In this document: positions 20,647 to 29,838 of the stretch, piece after piece | How the letters are laid out: each line of letters starts with the position of its first letter | How positions within the stretch are numbered: position 1 is the first letter of the stretch | Origin: Streptomyces ipomoeae 91-03 | Lineage (GTDB): Bacteria > Actinomycetota > Actinomycetes > Streptomycetales > Streptomycetaceae | NCBI RefSeq assembly: GCF_000317595.1 | Contig: NZ_AEJC01000250.1 | Coordinates: 19,906 to 83,905 of the forward strand | Length of the DNA: 64,000 nucleotides | Reading direction: 5' to 3' | The notes under the pieces: model-generated | Database searches by the model: none | Seen by the model: the letters and a program-made list of their open reading frames with translations, nothing else | What the model was told of the DNA's origin: nothing | Position numbers and translations under genes: made by a program

Positions 20647-21959
20647 CAGTCATCGGCACCGGATACGTGGGAACGGTGCATGCCGCGTGCATGGCGGACC
20701 TCGGCCACGAGGTCCTCGGAATCGACATCGATCCGGAGCGCATCGCCTCCCTGTCGGCCGGACGCCCCCCGGTGCACGAGGAGGGACTGGGGCGACTGCT
20801 CGCCCGGGCGACCGCGTCCGGACGGCTGCGTTTCACGACGTCGCTGGCCGAAGGCGCCCACTTCGCCCAGGTCCACTTCGTGTGTGTGGGCACGCCGCAG
20901 CGGCCCGACGGCTGGGCGGCGGACCTCCGCCACGTCGACGCCGTGGTCGACGAACTCGTTCCCCACCTGCGCCCCGGAAGTCTGGTGGTGGGCAAGTCGA
21001 CGGTTCCGGTCGGCACCGCGGCTCGGCTCGGCCGACGGGTCATGACGGCCGCGCCCGGCTGCGAGGTGGCATGGAATCCCGAGTTCCTGCGCGAGGGCTC
21101 GGCGGTGCGGGACACCATGCGCCCGGAGCGGCTCGTCGTCGGTGTCGCCTCACAGCGTGCCGATGCGATTCTCCGCGCTGTGTACCGCCCCATGATCCGG
21201 GCGGGCGTACCGTACTTCAGCACCGACCCGCCCACCGCGGAGCTGGTGAAGGTGGCGGCGAACTCCTTCCTCGCCACCAAGATCTCCTTCATCAACGCGA
21301 TGTCCGAGGTGTGCGAAGCGGCGGGCGCCGACCCGATGCTCCTGGCCCGCGCCATCGGGGCGGACTCGCGCATCGGCCCGCTGTTCCTCGAACCCGGGCT
21401 CGGCTACGGCGGCAGCTGCTTCCCCAAGGACATCCGCGCCTTCGCGGCACGTGCCGAGGAGATCGGAGCCGGCGCGGCGGTGGCGTTCCTGCACGAGGTC
21501 GACCGGATCAACACGAGGCAGCGGCACCGTACGGTCGACCTGGCGAAGCGCCTGCTCGGCGGCTCGTTCAGGGACCGTCACATCGGAGTGCTCGGCGCGG
21601 CCTTCAAGCCGGGCAGTGACGATGTGCGCGACTCGCCGGCGCTGGGTGTGGCGGCGGCGGCCCACGACCAGGGCGCGGACGTCCGCGTCCACGACCCGCA
21701 GGCCCTGGACAACGCATGTGCGGCCTTCCCCCGACTGGCCTACGCGGTGGACGTCTCCAAGGCCTGCGAGGACGCGGATCTGGTCCTGCATCTCACACCC
21801 TGGCCGGAGTACCGCTCGGTCGATCCGGCGGCGCTGGCCGCGGTGGTACGTCGCCCGCAGGTGCTCGATGCCCGCAACGCGCTCGACGGGGAGTCCTGGC
21901 GCGCCGCCGGCTGGACCGTGCACATGCTGGGCCGCTCAGCCGGACGGAGCGCGTCATGA
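20637..21959 (+). CDS. ugd: UDP-glucose 6-dehydrogenase
   Basis: Oxidises UDP-glucose to UDP-glucuronate with two NAD+. The protein is 440 aa from ATG 20637, preceded by AAAGGAGTGACC. The N-terminal Rossmann motif is [21 protein letters not shown]. The central domain has K205 ([10 protein letters not shown]), and the catalytic thiolate is C261 in [10 protein letters not shown]. The C-terminal UDP-binding domain begins near [19 protein letters not shown]. Length and motifs are complete. Its stop overlaps the uxs start as ATGA. Its upstream sequence and first codons are nearly the same as those of the broken copy at 17400. Confidence 0.95.
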   Translation: MRMTVIGTGYVGTVHAACMADLGHEVLGIDIDPERIASLSAGRPPVHEEGLGRLLARATASGRLRFTTSLAEGAHFAQVHFVCVGTPQRPDGWAADLRHVDAVVDELVPHLRPGSLVVGKSTVPVGTAARLGRRVMTAAPGCEVAWNPEFLREGSAVRDTMRPERLVVGVASQRADAILRAVYRPMIRAGVPYFSTDPPTAELVKVAANSFLATKISFINAMSEVCEAAGADPMLLARAIGADSRIGPLFLEPGLGYGGSCFPKDIRAFAARAEEIGAGAAVAFLHEVDRINTRQRHRTVDLAKRLLGGSFRDRHIGVLGAAFKPGSDDVRDSPALGVAAAAHDQGADVRVHDPQALDNACAAFPRLAYAVDVSKACEDADLVLHLTPWPEYRSVDPAALAAVVRRPQVLDARNALDGESWRAAGWTVHMLGRSAGRSAS

Positions 21960-22924
21960 GGGCCGTGGTGACCGGCGGCAGCGGATTCCTCGGCTCCCAC
22001 ATGTGCGAGGCGCTCCTGCGACGCGGAGACATGGTCTGGTGCCTGGACAACCACAGCACCGGCGAGGCGCGGAACGTCGCCCACCTGGTCGGCCATCCCC
22101 GGTTCACGCTCGTACGCTCGGACGTGACCGCGCCGTTCGACGTGCCGGGGCCGGTGGACGCGGTGGTCCACCTCGCCAGCCCCGCCTCGCCTCCCGACTA
22201 CGGGCGCATGCCCCTGGAGACACTGTCGGCGGGCAGTCGCGGCACGGAGAACTGTCTGTTGCTGGCGCTGCGCCGAAGGGCGCGCTTCCTGCTCGCCTCC
22301 ACCAGCGAGGTGTACGGCGATCCAGCCGTGCACCCGCAGCCCGAGGGCTACTGGGGCAACGTCAATCCGGTGGGGCCACGCAGTGTGTACGACGAGGCCA
22401 AGCGATACGCGGAGGCCCTCACCACGGCCTACCGGAACAGTCGGGGAGTCGACACGGGCATCGTGCGGATCTTCAACACGTACGGGCCCCGGATGCGCCC
22501 CCATGACGGGCGTGTCGTCTCCACCTTCGTCCGGCAGGCGCTGGTGGGCGCACCGCTGACCGTGTACGGCGACGGCAGTCAGACGCGCAGCTTCTGCTAC
22601 GTCGACGATCTGGTCCGTGGTCTGACGGCCATGCTCGACTCTCCGCACCCAGGGCCGGTCAACCTCGGCAACCCCGCCGAGTACACCGTCCGTCGACTGG
22701 CCACGCTCGTCCTGGAGGTCACGGGTTCGCCGTCGGCCATCGACCACCGGCCCCTGCCCGTCGACGACCCCACCCGTCGGCGACCGGACATCGGCAAGGC
22801 CCGGAGCCTGCTCGGTTGGGCGCCCGAGGTCCCTCTGGAGACGGGACTGCGTCGCACGGCGGCCTGGTTCACGCGATCCGTCGCGCCGGCCTTCCGGGAC
22901 ATCGACGAGCGTGTGGAGGCCTGA
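21956..22924 (+). CDS. uxs: UDP-glucuronate decarboxylase (UDP-xylose synthase)
   Basis: SDR enzyme predicted to convert UDP-glucuronate to UDP-xylose, using the product of the overlapping ugd. It is 322 aa with [18 protein letters not shown] at the N-terminus, STSEVYGDP (S117, E118), and the family signature [17 protein letters not shown] with Y145 and K149. NTYGPRMRP and [12 protein letters not shown] are also typical of UXS. The pair implies a xylose- or glucuronate-containing glycan. A related dTDP/UDP sugar epimerase is possible but less likely. Confidence 0.9.
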   Translation: MRAVVTGGSGFLGSHMCEALLRRGDMVWCLDNHSTGEARNVAHLVGHPRFTLVRSDVTAPFDVPGPVDAVVHLASPASPPDYGRMPLETLSAGSRGTENCLLLALRRRARFLLASTSEVYGDPAVHPQPEGYWGNVNPVGPRSVYDEAKRYAEALTTAYRNSRGVDTGIVRIFNTYGPRMRPHDGRVVSTFVRQALVGAPLTVYGDGSQTRSFCYVDDLVRGLTAMLDSPHPGPVNLGNPAEYTVRRLATLVLEVTGSPSAIDHRPLPVDDPTRRRPDIGKARSLLGWAPEVPLETGLRRTAAWFTRSVAPAFRDIDERVEA

Positions 22925-22955
22925 TGGCCATGCCCTCCGAAGGCCTGACGGCGAT

Positions 22956-23213
22956 GCGTTCCAGGGCAACCAGTACCACGCGACACGCCAGGGGCGTGTC
23001 GGGTCGCGGGCGTCGGGGACGAGCGCCGACCCCTGCCTGAGGGGCGGGGCGCTGCCCGGCATCACCTCGCCCACGAATGCCAAGCCGATCGTGCCGCGTT
23101 GCCCACACGAAGGCCTCGACCTTCGCTCCCTGTTCGGCGTGAATCCGGGGCTCTTCGACTACTTCGGACACCGGATCACCACCCCACCCGTGGTGGGGGC
23201 CGCCCAGCCCTGA
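22956..23213 (+). pseudogene. C-terminal remnant of a second beta-helix gene
   Basis: In the frame ending at 23213 the translation AFQGNQYHATRQG ... SGTSADPC ... HEGLDLRSLFGVNPGLFDYFGHRITTPP ... GAAQP aligns with the last part of the beta-helix lipoprotein (IFQGNQYYTAKGQ ... GATASPC ... HAGLDLHARFG ... VDYFGRAVTAPP ... GAAQP). About 23 residues in the middle and all of the upstream beta-helix are missing. No start codon in a sensible position serves it. It follows uxs directly, where an intact beta-helix gene would be expected. Confidence 0.75.
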
Positions 23214-23278
23214 GCCGCCGGGAGGGCCATCAAGGACGGAACGCCCCATGAAATGACGGGAGGACGGCGACAACGGTC

Positions 23279-25138
23279 ATGAGCGCACCCATTGAGGACT
23301 ACGCACTCATCAGCGACATGGAAACCGCCGCCATGGTGGGCCGCGACGGCTCGATCGACTGGCTGTGCCTGCCCTGCTTCGACTCGGAGGCCTGCCTGGC
23401 CGCGCTCCTGGGCACGGCGGACAACGGCTTCTGGCGCATCGCCCCGATCGCCGCACCGGACCCCTGTTCCCGCCGCGCCTACCGGTCCGGCACGCTGGTC
23501 CTGGACACCTGGTGGGAGACCGCCGAGGGAACGGTACGGGTCACCGATTTCATGCCGCCCCGTGTCGAACTGCCGTGCATCGTCCGTGTGATCGAGGGCC
23601 TGTCGGGTGCCGTGCCCGTGCGCAGTGAACTGCGCCTGCGTTTCCACCACGGCCGTGTGGTGCCCTGGATCCGCAACACCGACGGCCGCACCGTCGCGGT
23701 CGCCGGACCGGATGCCGTGTGGCTGGGCGTCGACGGTCCGGCGCGCGCCCTCGGCCGGGAGGGCCCCACGGTCCTGGACTTCACCGTCCCGGCCGGCCGA
23801 CGGGTCGCCCTCACCCTGGTCTGGGCGCCCTCGCACCGTCCCGGGCCGCCCGCGGAGGTGGGCGTCCCGGCGGAGACGACGCTGAAGGAGACCAGCGATT
23901 TCTGGCGGTGCTGGGCGGGCAGATGCCGCTACACGGGGCCGTGGCGGGACGCCGTGGTGCGCTCCCTGATCACGCTGAAGGCGCTCACCTACGCGCCCAC
24001 GGGCGGCATCGTCGCCGCACCGACCACCTCGCTTCCCGGGCGCATCGGAGGCGACCGCAACTGGGACTACCGGCACTGCTGGCTGCGCGACTCCACACTC
24101 ACCTTGTCCTGCCTGCTGCGCAGCGGCTACCGGGACGAGGCGTGGGCCTGGCTGGACTGGCTGGTGCGGGCCGTCGCGGGCGATCCGGCCGATCTGCAGA
24201 CCGTGTACGGCCTCAGGGGGCAGCGGCAGCTGCCGGAGACCGAGGCGCCCTGGCTGCCGGGCTACGAGGGATCACAGCCGGTGCGGTTCGGGAACTCCGC
24301 GGTCGGCTACTTCCAACTGGACGTCTACGGCGAGGTCATGGACGCGCTGCTGCTGTCCCTGCGGGCCGGCATCCCCATGCCGGCCCATGTGTGGGACCTG
24401 GTCGAGGCGCTCATGGGCTTCCTGCAGCGGCACTGGCGGGAACCCGACCAGGGGCTGTGGCAGGTGCGGGGGCCGCGGCGACAGTTCGTCCACTCCAAGG
24501 TCATGGTGTGGGTGGCCGCCGACCGAGCCCTGCGCATGGGTGAGCTGCTGGGCCGCAACGGATCCGCGGCCGGATGGCGGGCGCTGCGGGACGAGGTGCG
24601 TCAGCAGGTCCTCCGCCAGGGCTGGGACGCCGAACAGCGGTCCTTCGTGCAATCGTACGGCTCGACCGACCTGGACGCCTCCGCTCTGCTGATGCCCCGG
24701 CTCGGCTTCCTGCCCGCCCGGGATCCGAGGGTGCGGTGCACCGTCCGGGGGATGCGCCGACTGGCCCGCGGCGGCCTTGTGCGGCGGTACGCACCGGACG
24801 GCGACAACGTGGACGGCATGCACGGGCGCGAGGGCGCGTTCCTGGCGTGCTCCCTGTGGTACGTCGACGCCCTCGCCGCCACCGGCCACGTCGAACAGGC
24901 CAGGGAGACCTTCGAGCGGGTCCTCGCCGTCCGCAACGACGTCGGACTGCTGTCGGAGCAGTGGGATCCGGACACCGGACGCCAACTGGGCAACGCCCCC
25001 CAGGCCTTCAGTCACATCGCTCTGGCGGAGACGGCGTTCGCCCTGTCCTCGGCACCGGGCGCTCTCACCGCGTGCTCGCGCGGGTCAGCCGTGGCAGGGC
25101 GAGGGACACCGTCGAGGCGGCGAGCAGGGCGGCCGTGA
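23279..25138 (+). CDS. glycoside hydrolase family 15 protein (glucoamylase/trehalase-like)
   Basis: Cytoplasmic-looking GH15 enzyme of 619 aa with no signal peptide. The N-terminus IEDYALISDMETAAMVGRDG is the typical non-secreted GH15 super-sandwich start. The (alpha/alpha)6 domain begins near LKALTYAPTGGIVAAPTTSLP and contains GGDRNWDYRHCWLRDS. General acid E518 (GREGAFLACSLW) and general base E560 (LLSEQWDP) are present. Relatives hydrolyse trehalose or alpha-glucans; the sequence alone does not say which. The last 74 nt overlap the convergent MFS gene, and the final 25 or so residues are not family-like. Confidence 0.88.
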   Translation: MSAPIEDYALISDMETAAMVGRDGSIDWLCLPCFDSEACLAALLGTADNGFWRIAPIAAPDPCSRRAYRSGTLVLDTWWETAEGTVRVTDFMPPRVELPCIVRVIEGLSGAVPVRSELRLRFHHGRVVPWIRNTDGRTVAVAGPDAVWLGVDGPARALGREGPTVLDFTVPAGRRVALTLVWAPSHRPGPPAEVGVPAETTLKETSDFWRCWAGRCRYTGPWRDAVVRSLITLKALTYAPTGGIVAAPTTSLPGRIGGDRNWDYRHCWLRDSTLTLSCLLRSGYRDEAWAWLDWLVRAVAGDPADLQTVYGLRGQRQLPETEAPWLPGYEGSQPVRFGNSAVGYFQLDVYGEVMDALLLSLRAGIPMPAHVWDLVEALMGFLQRHWREPDQGLWQVRGPRRQFVHSKVMVWVAADRALRMGELLGRNGSAAGWRALRDEVRQQVLRQGWDAEQRSFVQSYGSTDLDASALLMPRLGFLPARDPRVRCTVRGMRRLARGGLVRRYAPDGDNVDGMHGREGAFLACSLWYVDALAATGHVEQARETFERVLAVRNDVGLLSEQWDPDTGRQLGNAPQAFSHIALAETAFALSSAPGALTACSRGSAVAGRGTPSRRRAGRP

Positions 25139-26255
25139 ACGGCACCCAGTAGCCGGCCGCGGCACCCGCGGTGTCGACCATCCACCCGGACAGGGCGTAG
25201 CCCAGGGCCACCCCGACGGAGAGGCCCGAGACGATCCAGGTGATGGTCTCGGTGAGCTGGGCGGCCGGTGCCAGCCGGCCCACCAGCCCCATCATGGTGA
25301 TCAGGACCGGTGCGACGGACATGCCCGCCACGAAGAGCATTCCCGCCAGCACCGCGAGACCCGGCGAGAACAACAACGGCGCCGTCGTCACCGCCATCGC
25401 GCAGACGCCGACCAGCAACCGCCGCGTGATCGCCCCCCGCGGCCCGATCGCGCCGAAGACCGCGCCCGCCAGCCCGGAACCGAGCGCGTACACACCCAGC
25501 AGCAGGCCGGAGAGTGCCTTGTGGTGGTGCGCGTCGGCGAACGCCACCGTCACGACCTCCACCGAGCCGTAGGACGCGCCCACCGACATCGCCGTCAGCA
25601 CCAGCAGGCCGAGTCCCGGGATGCGCAGCGCGCTGCCCCCGATCCATGGCGGCCTGGGCCGAACGGGCGGTTCCGTGCGCCGCTGGGCGGCGAACAGCAG
25701 GACACCGACGGCGAGCAGGACCGCGGCCGCCAGCGGTCCGGCCTCGGCGCCGCCCCTGGTCGACAGCGTGATCGCCAGGGCCGGGCCGATGACGTACACC
25801 ACCTCGTCGAGCACCGACTCCAGCGAGTACGCGGTGTGCAGCAGCCGCGGTGACTCCCGGTGGATCTCCGCCCAGCGGGACCGGACGAGCGCACCCATGC
25901 TGGGCATGCAGCCCGCCACCGCCGCCGCGACGTACAGCGTCCAGTCCGGGGCGGCGTACCGGGCGCACAGGAGCAGCGCACAGATGGCGGCGACCGTCAC
26001 CGCCGTCGCCGGGAGGACGACCCGGCGCTGGCCGAGGCGGTCGACCAGCCGGGAGATCTGCGGCCCGATCGCCGCGGCGGCGAGCGCCTGCGTGGCGGAG
26101 ACCGACCCGGCGAGCCGGTACTCGCCGCCGAGCCGCGACAGCATGGTGACGATGCCGACGCCGATCATCGACTGCGGCAGACGTGCGATGAAGCCCGCGG
26201 CGGAGAAGAGCAGACTGCCTGCGGGCGAGAAGATCCGGCGGTAGTCGGAGAGCAT
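25065..26255 (-). CDS. MFS transporter
   Basis: Twelve-helix major-facilitator permease of 396 aa. It shows an early hydrophobic helix (FSAAGFIARLPQSMIGVGIV), a loop 2-3 region with RLVDRLGQRRV resembling the MFS A motif, and a second set of six helices beginning near LLVLTAMSVGASYGSVEVV. It resembles the drug/sugar-efflux type seen in actinobacteria. The gene is convergent with GH15, with overlapping 3' ends, and divergent from the first GGDEF-EAL gene. A role in exporting the product of the neighbouring NRPS is possible but unproven. Confidence 0.85.
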   Translation of the reverse strand: MLSDYRRIFSPAGSLLFSAAGFIARLPQSMIGVGIVTMLSRLGGEYRLAGSVSATQALAAAAIGPQISRLVDRLGQRRVVLPATAVTVAAICALLLCARYAAPDWTLYVAAAVAGCMPSMGALVRSRWAEIHRESPRLLHTAYSLESVLDEVVYVIGPALAITLSTRGGAEAGPLAAAVLLAVGVLLFAAQRRTEPPVRPRPPWIGGSALRIPGLGLLVLTAMSVGASYGSVEVVTVAFADAHHHKALSGLLLGVYALGSGLAGAVFGAIGPRGAITRRLLVGVCAMAVTTAPLLFSPGLAVLAGMLFVAGMSVAPVLITMMGLVGRLAPAAQLTETITWIVSGLSVGVALGYALSGWMVDTAGAAAGYWVPFTAALLAASTVSLALPRLTRASTR

Positions 26256-26570
26256 GGGACTCCACGCTCTGTCAGGAACCGGTCGTCGCTGGACGGTTCG
26301 GCTCGGTTTCCGCGTCCCCGGCTGTCACGGCCTCCTTTGTTCCCGCATATCACGTCCGCCATATTCCCGCACGGCGTGGGAGGCTGCGACGCGATGCCGT
26401 ACCTCTGCGTCCATCTCTCCGTCCACATGCGAGAAATGGCAAGCCGGGTAACCTGGATGAAGACATGTCGATGTCCGGCGAGAAGGAGCTCGCACACCGC
26501 GGCCGCGTATACCGGCGATCCTGTTCCAGGCGAACCAGGTCAATTACCGGCCCTCGCAGGAGGTGTTGGG
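26256..26570. other. divergent promoter region between MFS and GGDEF-EAL genes
   Basis: This 315-nt gap contains the start signals for both genes. The plus-strand gene has a strong AGGAGGTG at 26560-26567. I see no c-di-GMP riboswitch fold, no copy of the island operator motif and no convincing small gene. Confidence 0.45.
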
Positions 26571-29500
26571 GTGAACGCCCGACCGCGAAGCCAGACGGCG
26601 ATGGTCGTCATCAGCGCATGCGTCGTCGTGTTGACCGCGTTCTACTACGCGTTTCCGGGACAGCGGCTGATCTTCGTCGCCATTGGAGCGACAGGTGTCT
26701 TCGGTATTCTTCTGGGTGTCTTTCTCAATCAGCCGGCGCATCGATTTCCCTGGCTGTTGCTCGCCGCGGGAAACCTCGCCTTCGCCGCGGGCCAGGCCGC
26801 CCAGATCATCCTCATCGAGTTGTCTCGCGACATGGTCCCGTTCCCGTCGGTCGCCGACGGTTTCTATCTCGCGGCATATCCGCTCTACGCGGCCGGACTG
26901 CTGGGCTTCGTGCACTGGCGCACGAGTTGGCGCGACCGCGCGATCCTCATCGACGCGCTCACCCTGACCGTCGGCCTGGCGCTGCTGTCGTGGCTCTACC
27001 TCATCGAGCCCTACGCCCGCGCCGAGGATCTCACCTGGGTGCAGAAGGTGTTCTCCATCGCCTATCCGCTCGGCGACGTCCTCGTCCTGGCGATGCTGCT
27101 GCGCCTGCTCGTCGGCCGTGGCGGCAAGAACCGCTCGCTCATGCTCCTCACCGTGGGCACCGTCGGCCTGCTCGCCGCGGACGTGGCGTACGGCCTGATA
27201 CAGCTGAACGGGACCTGGAGCACGGGCACCGCGGTCGATCTCGGCTGGGCGGTCCTGTACGGAGCCTGGGCGGCTGCCGCGCTCGATCCGTCCATGCGGT
27301 CGATGACCGAGCCGCTGGCATGGCCCGCCGAGACCGGCACGGGCCGGCTGAGCCTGCTCACCCTGGCCTCGCTGATCGCGCCGGTCATCCTCCTGGTGGA
27401 CGCGGTGCGCGGCGTGGACACCGACGTCGGAGTCATCGGGGTGTTCTCCGCGGTGCTCTTTCTCCTCGTGCTCTACCGCCTGGCGGGCGTGGTGGTGATC
27501 TACCGGCGGGCGGTCGGCCGCGAGAAGGCGCTGCGCACCGCGGTGTCGTCGCTGGGCGGGGCGGGTGATCTGTGGGATGTGGCCACCGCCGTCGACTCCG
27601 CGGTGACGGAGTTGATGACGCACGGCCCGGCGCGTTCCGCGCTGCTCACCCTGCAGGACAACAAGCTCTGGGTGAACGGAACGCACGGCGGCGTACACGG
27701 ACCACTGACCGCGCCGGGGGCGGCGGCCGTACGGGAACTGGCCGCGACCGGCACGAACCGCCTGGTGACCCTCGACGGCGTGGGGCTCGACCTCGCCGCC
27801 CACCTCACGGACCCGGAGGAGGGGCCGACCCATGTCGGCCACGCGCTGGTCTGCCCGCTCATCTCGCAGGACCACCCCTCGGGCGATCCGCAGCTCGGGG
27901 TCCTGATCGTGGCCGGGGACGAACAGGACCTGCTCGTGCTCCGCGAGACGCTGGCCACCCTCGCCGCGCAGACGGCACTCGCCGTGACGCGACTCGCCCT
28001 CGCCGAGGAGATCAACCAGCGCAACAGCGAGGCGTACTTCCGCACGCTGGTGCAGAACGCCTCCGACGTCATCCTGATCCTCGACGACGCCGACCGGATC
28101 CGTTACGCCAGCCCCTCCGCCGACCAACTGCTCGGCGTTCCGGACCTGGAGGGCACCCACCTCATCGATCTGGTGCCGCCGCAGGACAGCCGTACGGTGG
28201 CCGAGACGCTCGGCCGGATACGCAGCCGTGAGTACCAGACCAGACGTGACCACTGGCGCATGGTCCGCACCGACCGGGCGACCATCGAGGTCGAGGTGAG
28301 GTGGAGCGACCTGCGCGAGGAGGCGACCGTCGGCGGAGTGGTGCTCACTCTGCGGGACGTGACCGACCAGCGCAAACTCGAACGTGAACTCACCCACCAG
28401 GCGTTCCACGACTCCCTCACTGGCCTGGCCAACCGCCTGCTCTTCCAGGAGCGGGTCAACCACGCCCTGGTGCAGGCTCAGCGGGACGGCACGGTGGTCG
28501 GCGTGATCTTCCTCGACGTGGACGACTTCAAGGTCGTCAACGACATACACGGCCACGGTGTGGGCGACGAACTCCTGGTCGCGCTGTCACTCCGGCTGCA
28601 GACGACCGTCCGTGCCTCCGACACCGCGGCGCGCATCGGCGGCGACGAGTTCGCGCTCCTGGTGGAGGGCGCCGTCACCCCGACGGGCGTGGAGCGGATC
28701 ACCGAACACCTGATGACCGTGTTCGCCGAGCCGTTCCGGCTCAGTGTGGGGCCGGTGAGCACGTACGCCAGCGTCGGCGTCGCGACGACGGAGGACAGCA
28801 TCGACTCCGTCGAACTGCTCACACACGCCGACCTCGCCCTCTACGCGGCGAAGACGGCGGGCAAGCGTCGGTGGCGCCGTTACCACCCGGAGCTGCAGCG
28901 GGGCATGGCCGAGCGGGCCAACTTGCTGGAGGGCCTGGACAGTTCGTCGATCGAGACGTCGTTCACGGTGCTCTACCAGCCCATCGTGGAACTGGTCAGC
29001 GGGCGGATCGCCGGCTTCGAGGCGCTCGTCCGCTGGCCCCACTCCACACGTGGCATGGTGCTGCCGGAGCAGTTCATCACGCTGGCCGAGGAGAGCGGGC
29101 AGATCGTCCCGCTCGGCGCCTGGGTGCTCGACCAGGCCGCGGCCGAGGCCGTCCGGTGGGAGGACTCCGTGCTGCGCGACGGGACGGCCGACCGCACCGC
29201 ACCCTACGTCAGCGTGAACGTGTCGCCACGTCAGTTCCGGGACGACGAGTTCCACAGCGTGATCCGGCGGGCCCTGGAACTCTCCGGCATCGAACCGTCG
29301 TCTCTCGTACTGGAACTGACCGAGAGCGTGCTGATGTACAACGACGAACGCGTTCTGGCCGAGATGACCTCGCTCAACGACCTCGGGATCCGTATCGCGA
29401 TCGACGACTTCGGAACGGGCTACTCGTCGCTGAGTTATCTGCGTGAGTTCCCGATCTCGATACTCAAGATCGACAAGTCGTTCGTCGACGAACTCGGACG

Positions 29501-29726
29501 CTCCTCCGAGCAGTACGCCTTGGTCGAGGGGATCACACATCTCGCGGAGACGCTCGGTCTCACGGTGATCGCCGAAGGAGTGGAGGAGGTGCGGCAGCAG
29601 GAGCTGCTGATCGAGATGGGCTGCCGACTGGGCCAGGGGTACCTCTTCGCGGAGCCGGTCAGCGCCGAGGAGGCGGAGCACCTCGTCCTCGCGCCGCCGC
29701 TCGGTCGTCTGGCAGGAACGCCCTGA
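26571..29726 (+). CDS. membrane-bound PAS-GGDEF-EAL cyclic-di-GMP enzyme
   Basis: Protein of 1051 aa from GTG 26571 (AGGAGGTG upstream). The N-terminal 300 or so residues form about ten hydrophobic helices. A GAF-like segment follows, then a PAS domain (AYFRTLVQNASDVILILDD). The GGDEF domain has intact GGDEF at 690-694 and an inhibitory RxxD site five residues before it (RASD). The EAL domain begins around E817 (GFEALVRW) and keeps LELTES, IDDFGTGYSS, LKIDKSF and IAEGVEE. Both cyclase and phosphodiesterase centres therefore look competent. It is paralogous to the convergent gene at 33938, with the tRNA-dependent NRPS pair between them. BldD-type developmental control through c-di-GMP is known in the genus. 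Confidence 0.93.
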   Translation: MNARPRSQTAMVVISACVVVLTAFYYAFPGQRLIFVAIGATGVFGILLGVFLNQPAHRFPWLLLAAGNLAFAAGQAAQIILIELSRDMVPFPSVADGFYLAAYPLYAAGLLGFVHWRTSWRDRAILIDALTLTVGLALLSWLYLIEPYARAEDLTWVQKVFSIAYPLGDVLVLAMLLRLLVGRGGKNRSLMLLTVGTVGLLAADVAYGLIQLNGTWSTGTAVDLGWAVLYGAWAAAALDPSMRSMTEPLAWPAETGTGRLSLLTLASLIAPVILLVDAVRGVDTDVGVIGVFSAVLFLLVLYRLAGVVVIYRRAVGREKALRTAVSSLGGAGDLWDVATAVDSAVTELMTHGPARSALLTLQDNKLWVNGTHGGVHGPLTAPGAAAVRELAATGTNRLVTLDGVGLDLAAHLTDPEEGPTHVGHALVCPLISQDHPSGDPQLGVLIVAGDEQDLLVLRETLATLAAQTALAVTRLALAEEINQRNSEAYFRTLVQNASDVILILDDADRIRYASPSADQLLGVPDLEGTHLIDLVPPQDSRTVAETLGRIRSREYQTRRDHWRMVRTDRATIEVEVRWSDLREEATVGGVVLTLRDVTDQRKLERELTHQAFHDSLTGLANRLLFQERVNHALVQAQRDGTVVGVIFLDVDDFKVVNDIHGHGVGDELLVALSLRLQTTVRASDTAARIGGDEFALLVEGAVTPTGVERITEHLMTVFAEPFRLSVGPVSTYASVGVATTEDSIDSVELLTHADLALYAAKTAGKRRWRRYHPELQRGMAERANLLEGLDSSSIETSFTVLYQPIVELVSGRIAGFEALVRWPHSTRGMVLPEQFITLAEESGQIVPLGAWVLDQAAAEAVRWEDSVLRDGTADRTAPYVSVNVSPRQFRDDEFHSVIRRALELSGIEPSSLVLELTESVLMYNDERVLAEMTSLNDLGIRIAIDDFGTGYSSLSYLREFPISILKIDKSFVDELGRSSEQYALVEGITHLAETLGLTVIAEGVEEVRQQELLIEMGCRLGQGYLFAEPVSAEEAEHLVLAPPLGRLAGTP

Positions 29727-29790
29727 GCGCCCGCGGAAAGGAAGCGATGATGGTGGCGGCCCTCTCCCGCGAGGGCGCGGGCCGTGCTGC

Positions 29791-29824
29791 GCAGGACGTC
29801 GCGTGAGGCAGGACGTCGCGTGAG
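29791..29824 (+). repeat. two 17-nt direct repeats before the NRPS gene
   Basis: GCAGGACGTCGCGTGAG occurs twice in tandem, and a third copy begins (GCAGGAGG) and merges into the ribosome site of the NRPS gene. The array lies in the 112-nt gap after the GGDEF-EAL gene. It probably arose by slippage; a regulatory role is unproven. Confidence 0.7.
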
Positions 29825-29838
29825 GCAGGAGGCCCGAG

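Noticed and set aside
26256..26570. c-di-GMP riboswitch before the GGDEF-EAL gene
   Set aside because: I could not find the conserved GEMM-type tetraloop/receptor segments; a strong ribosome site alone is present.
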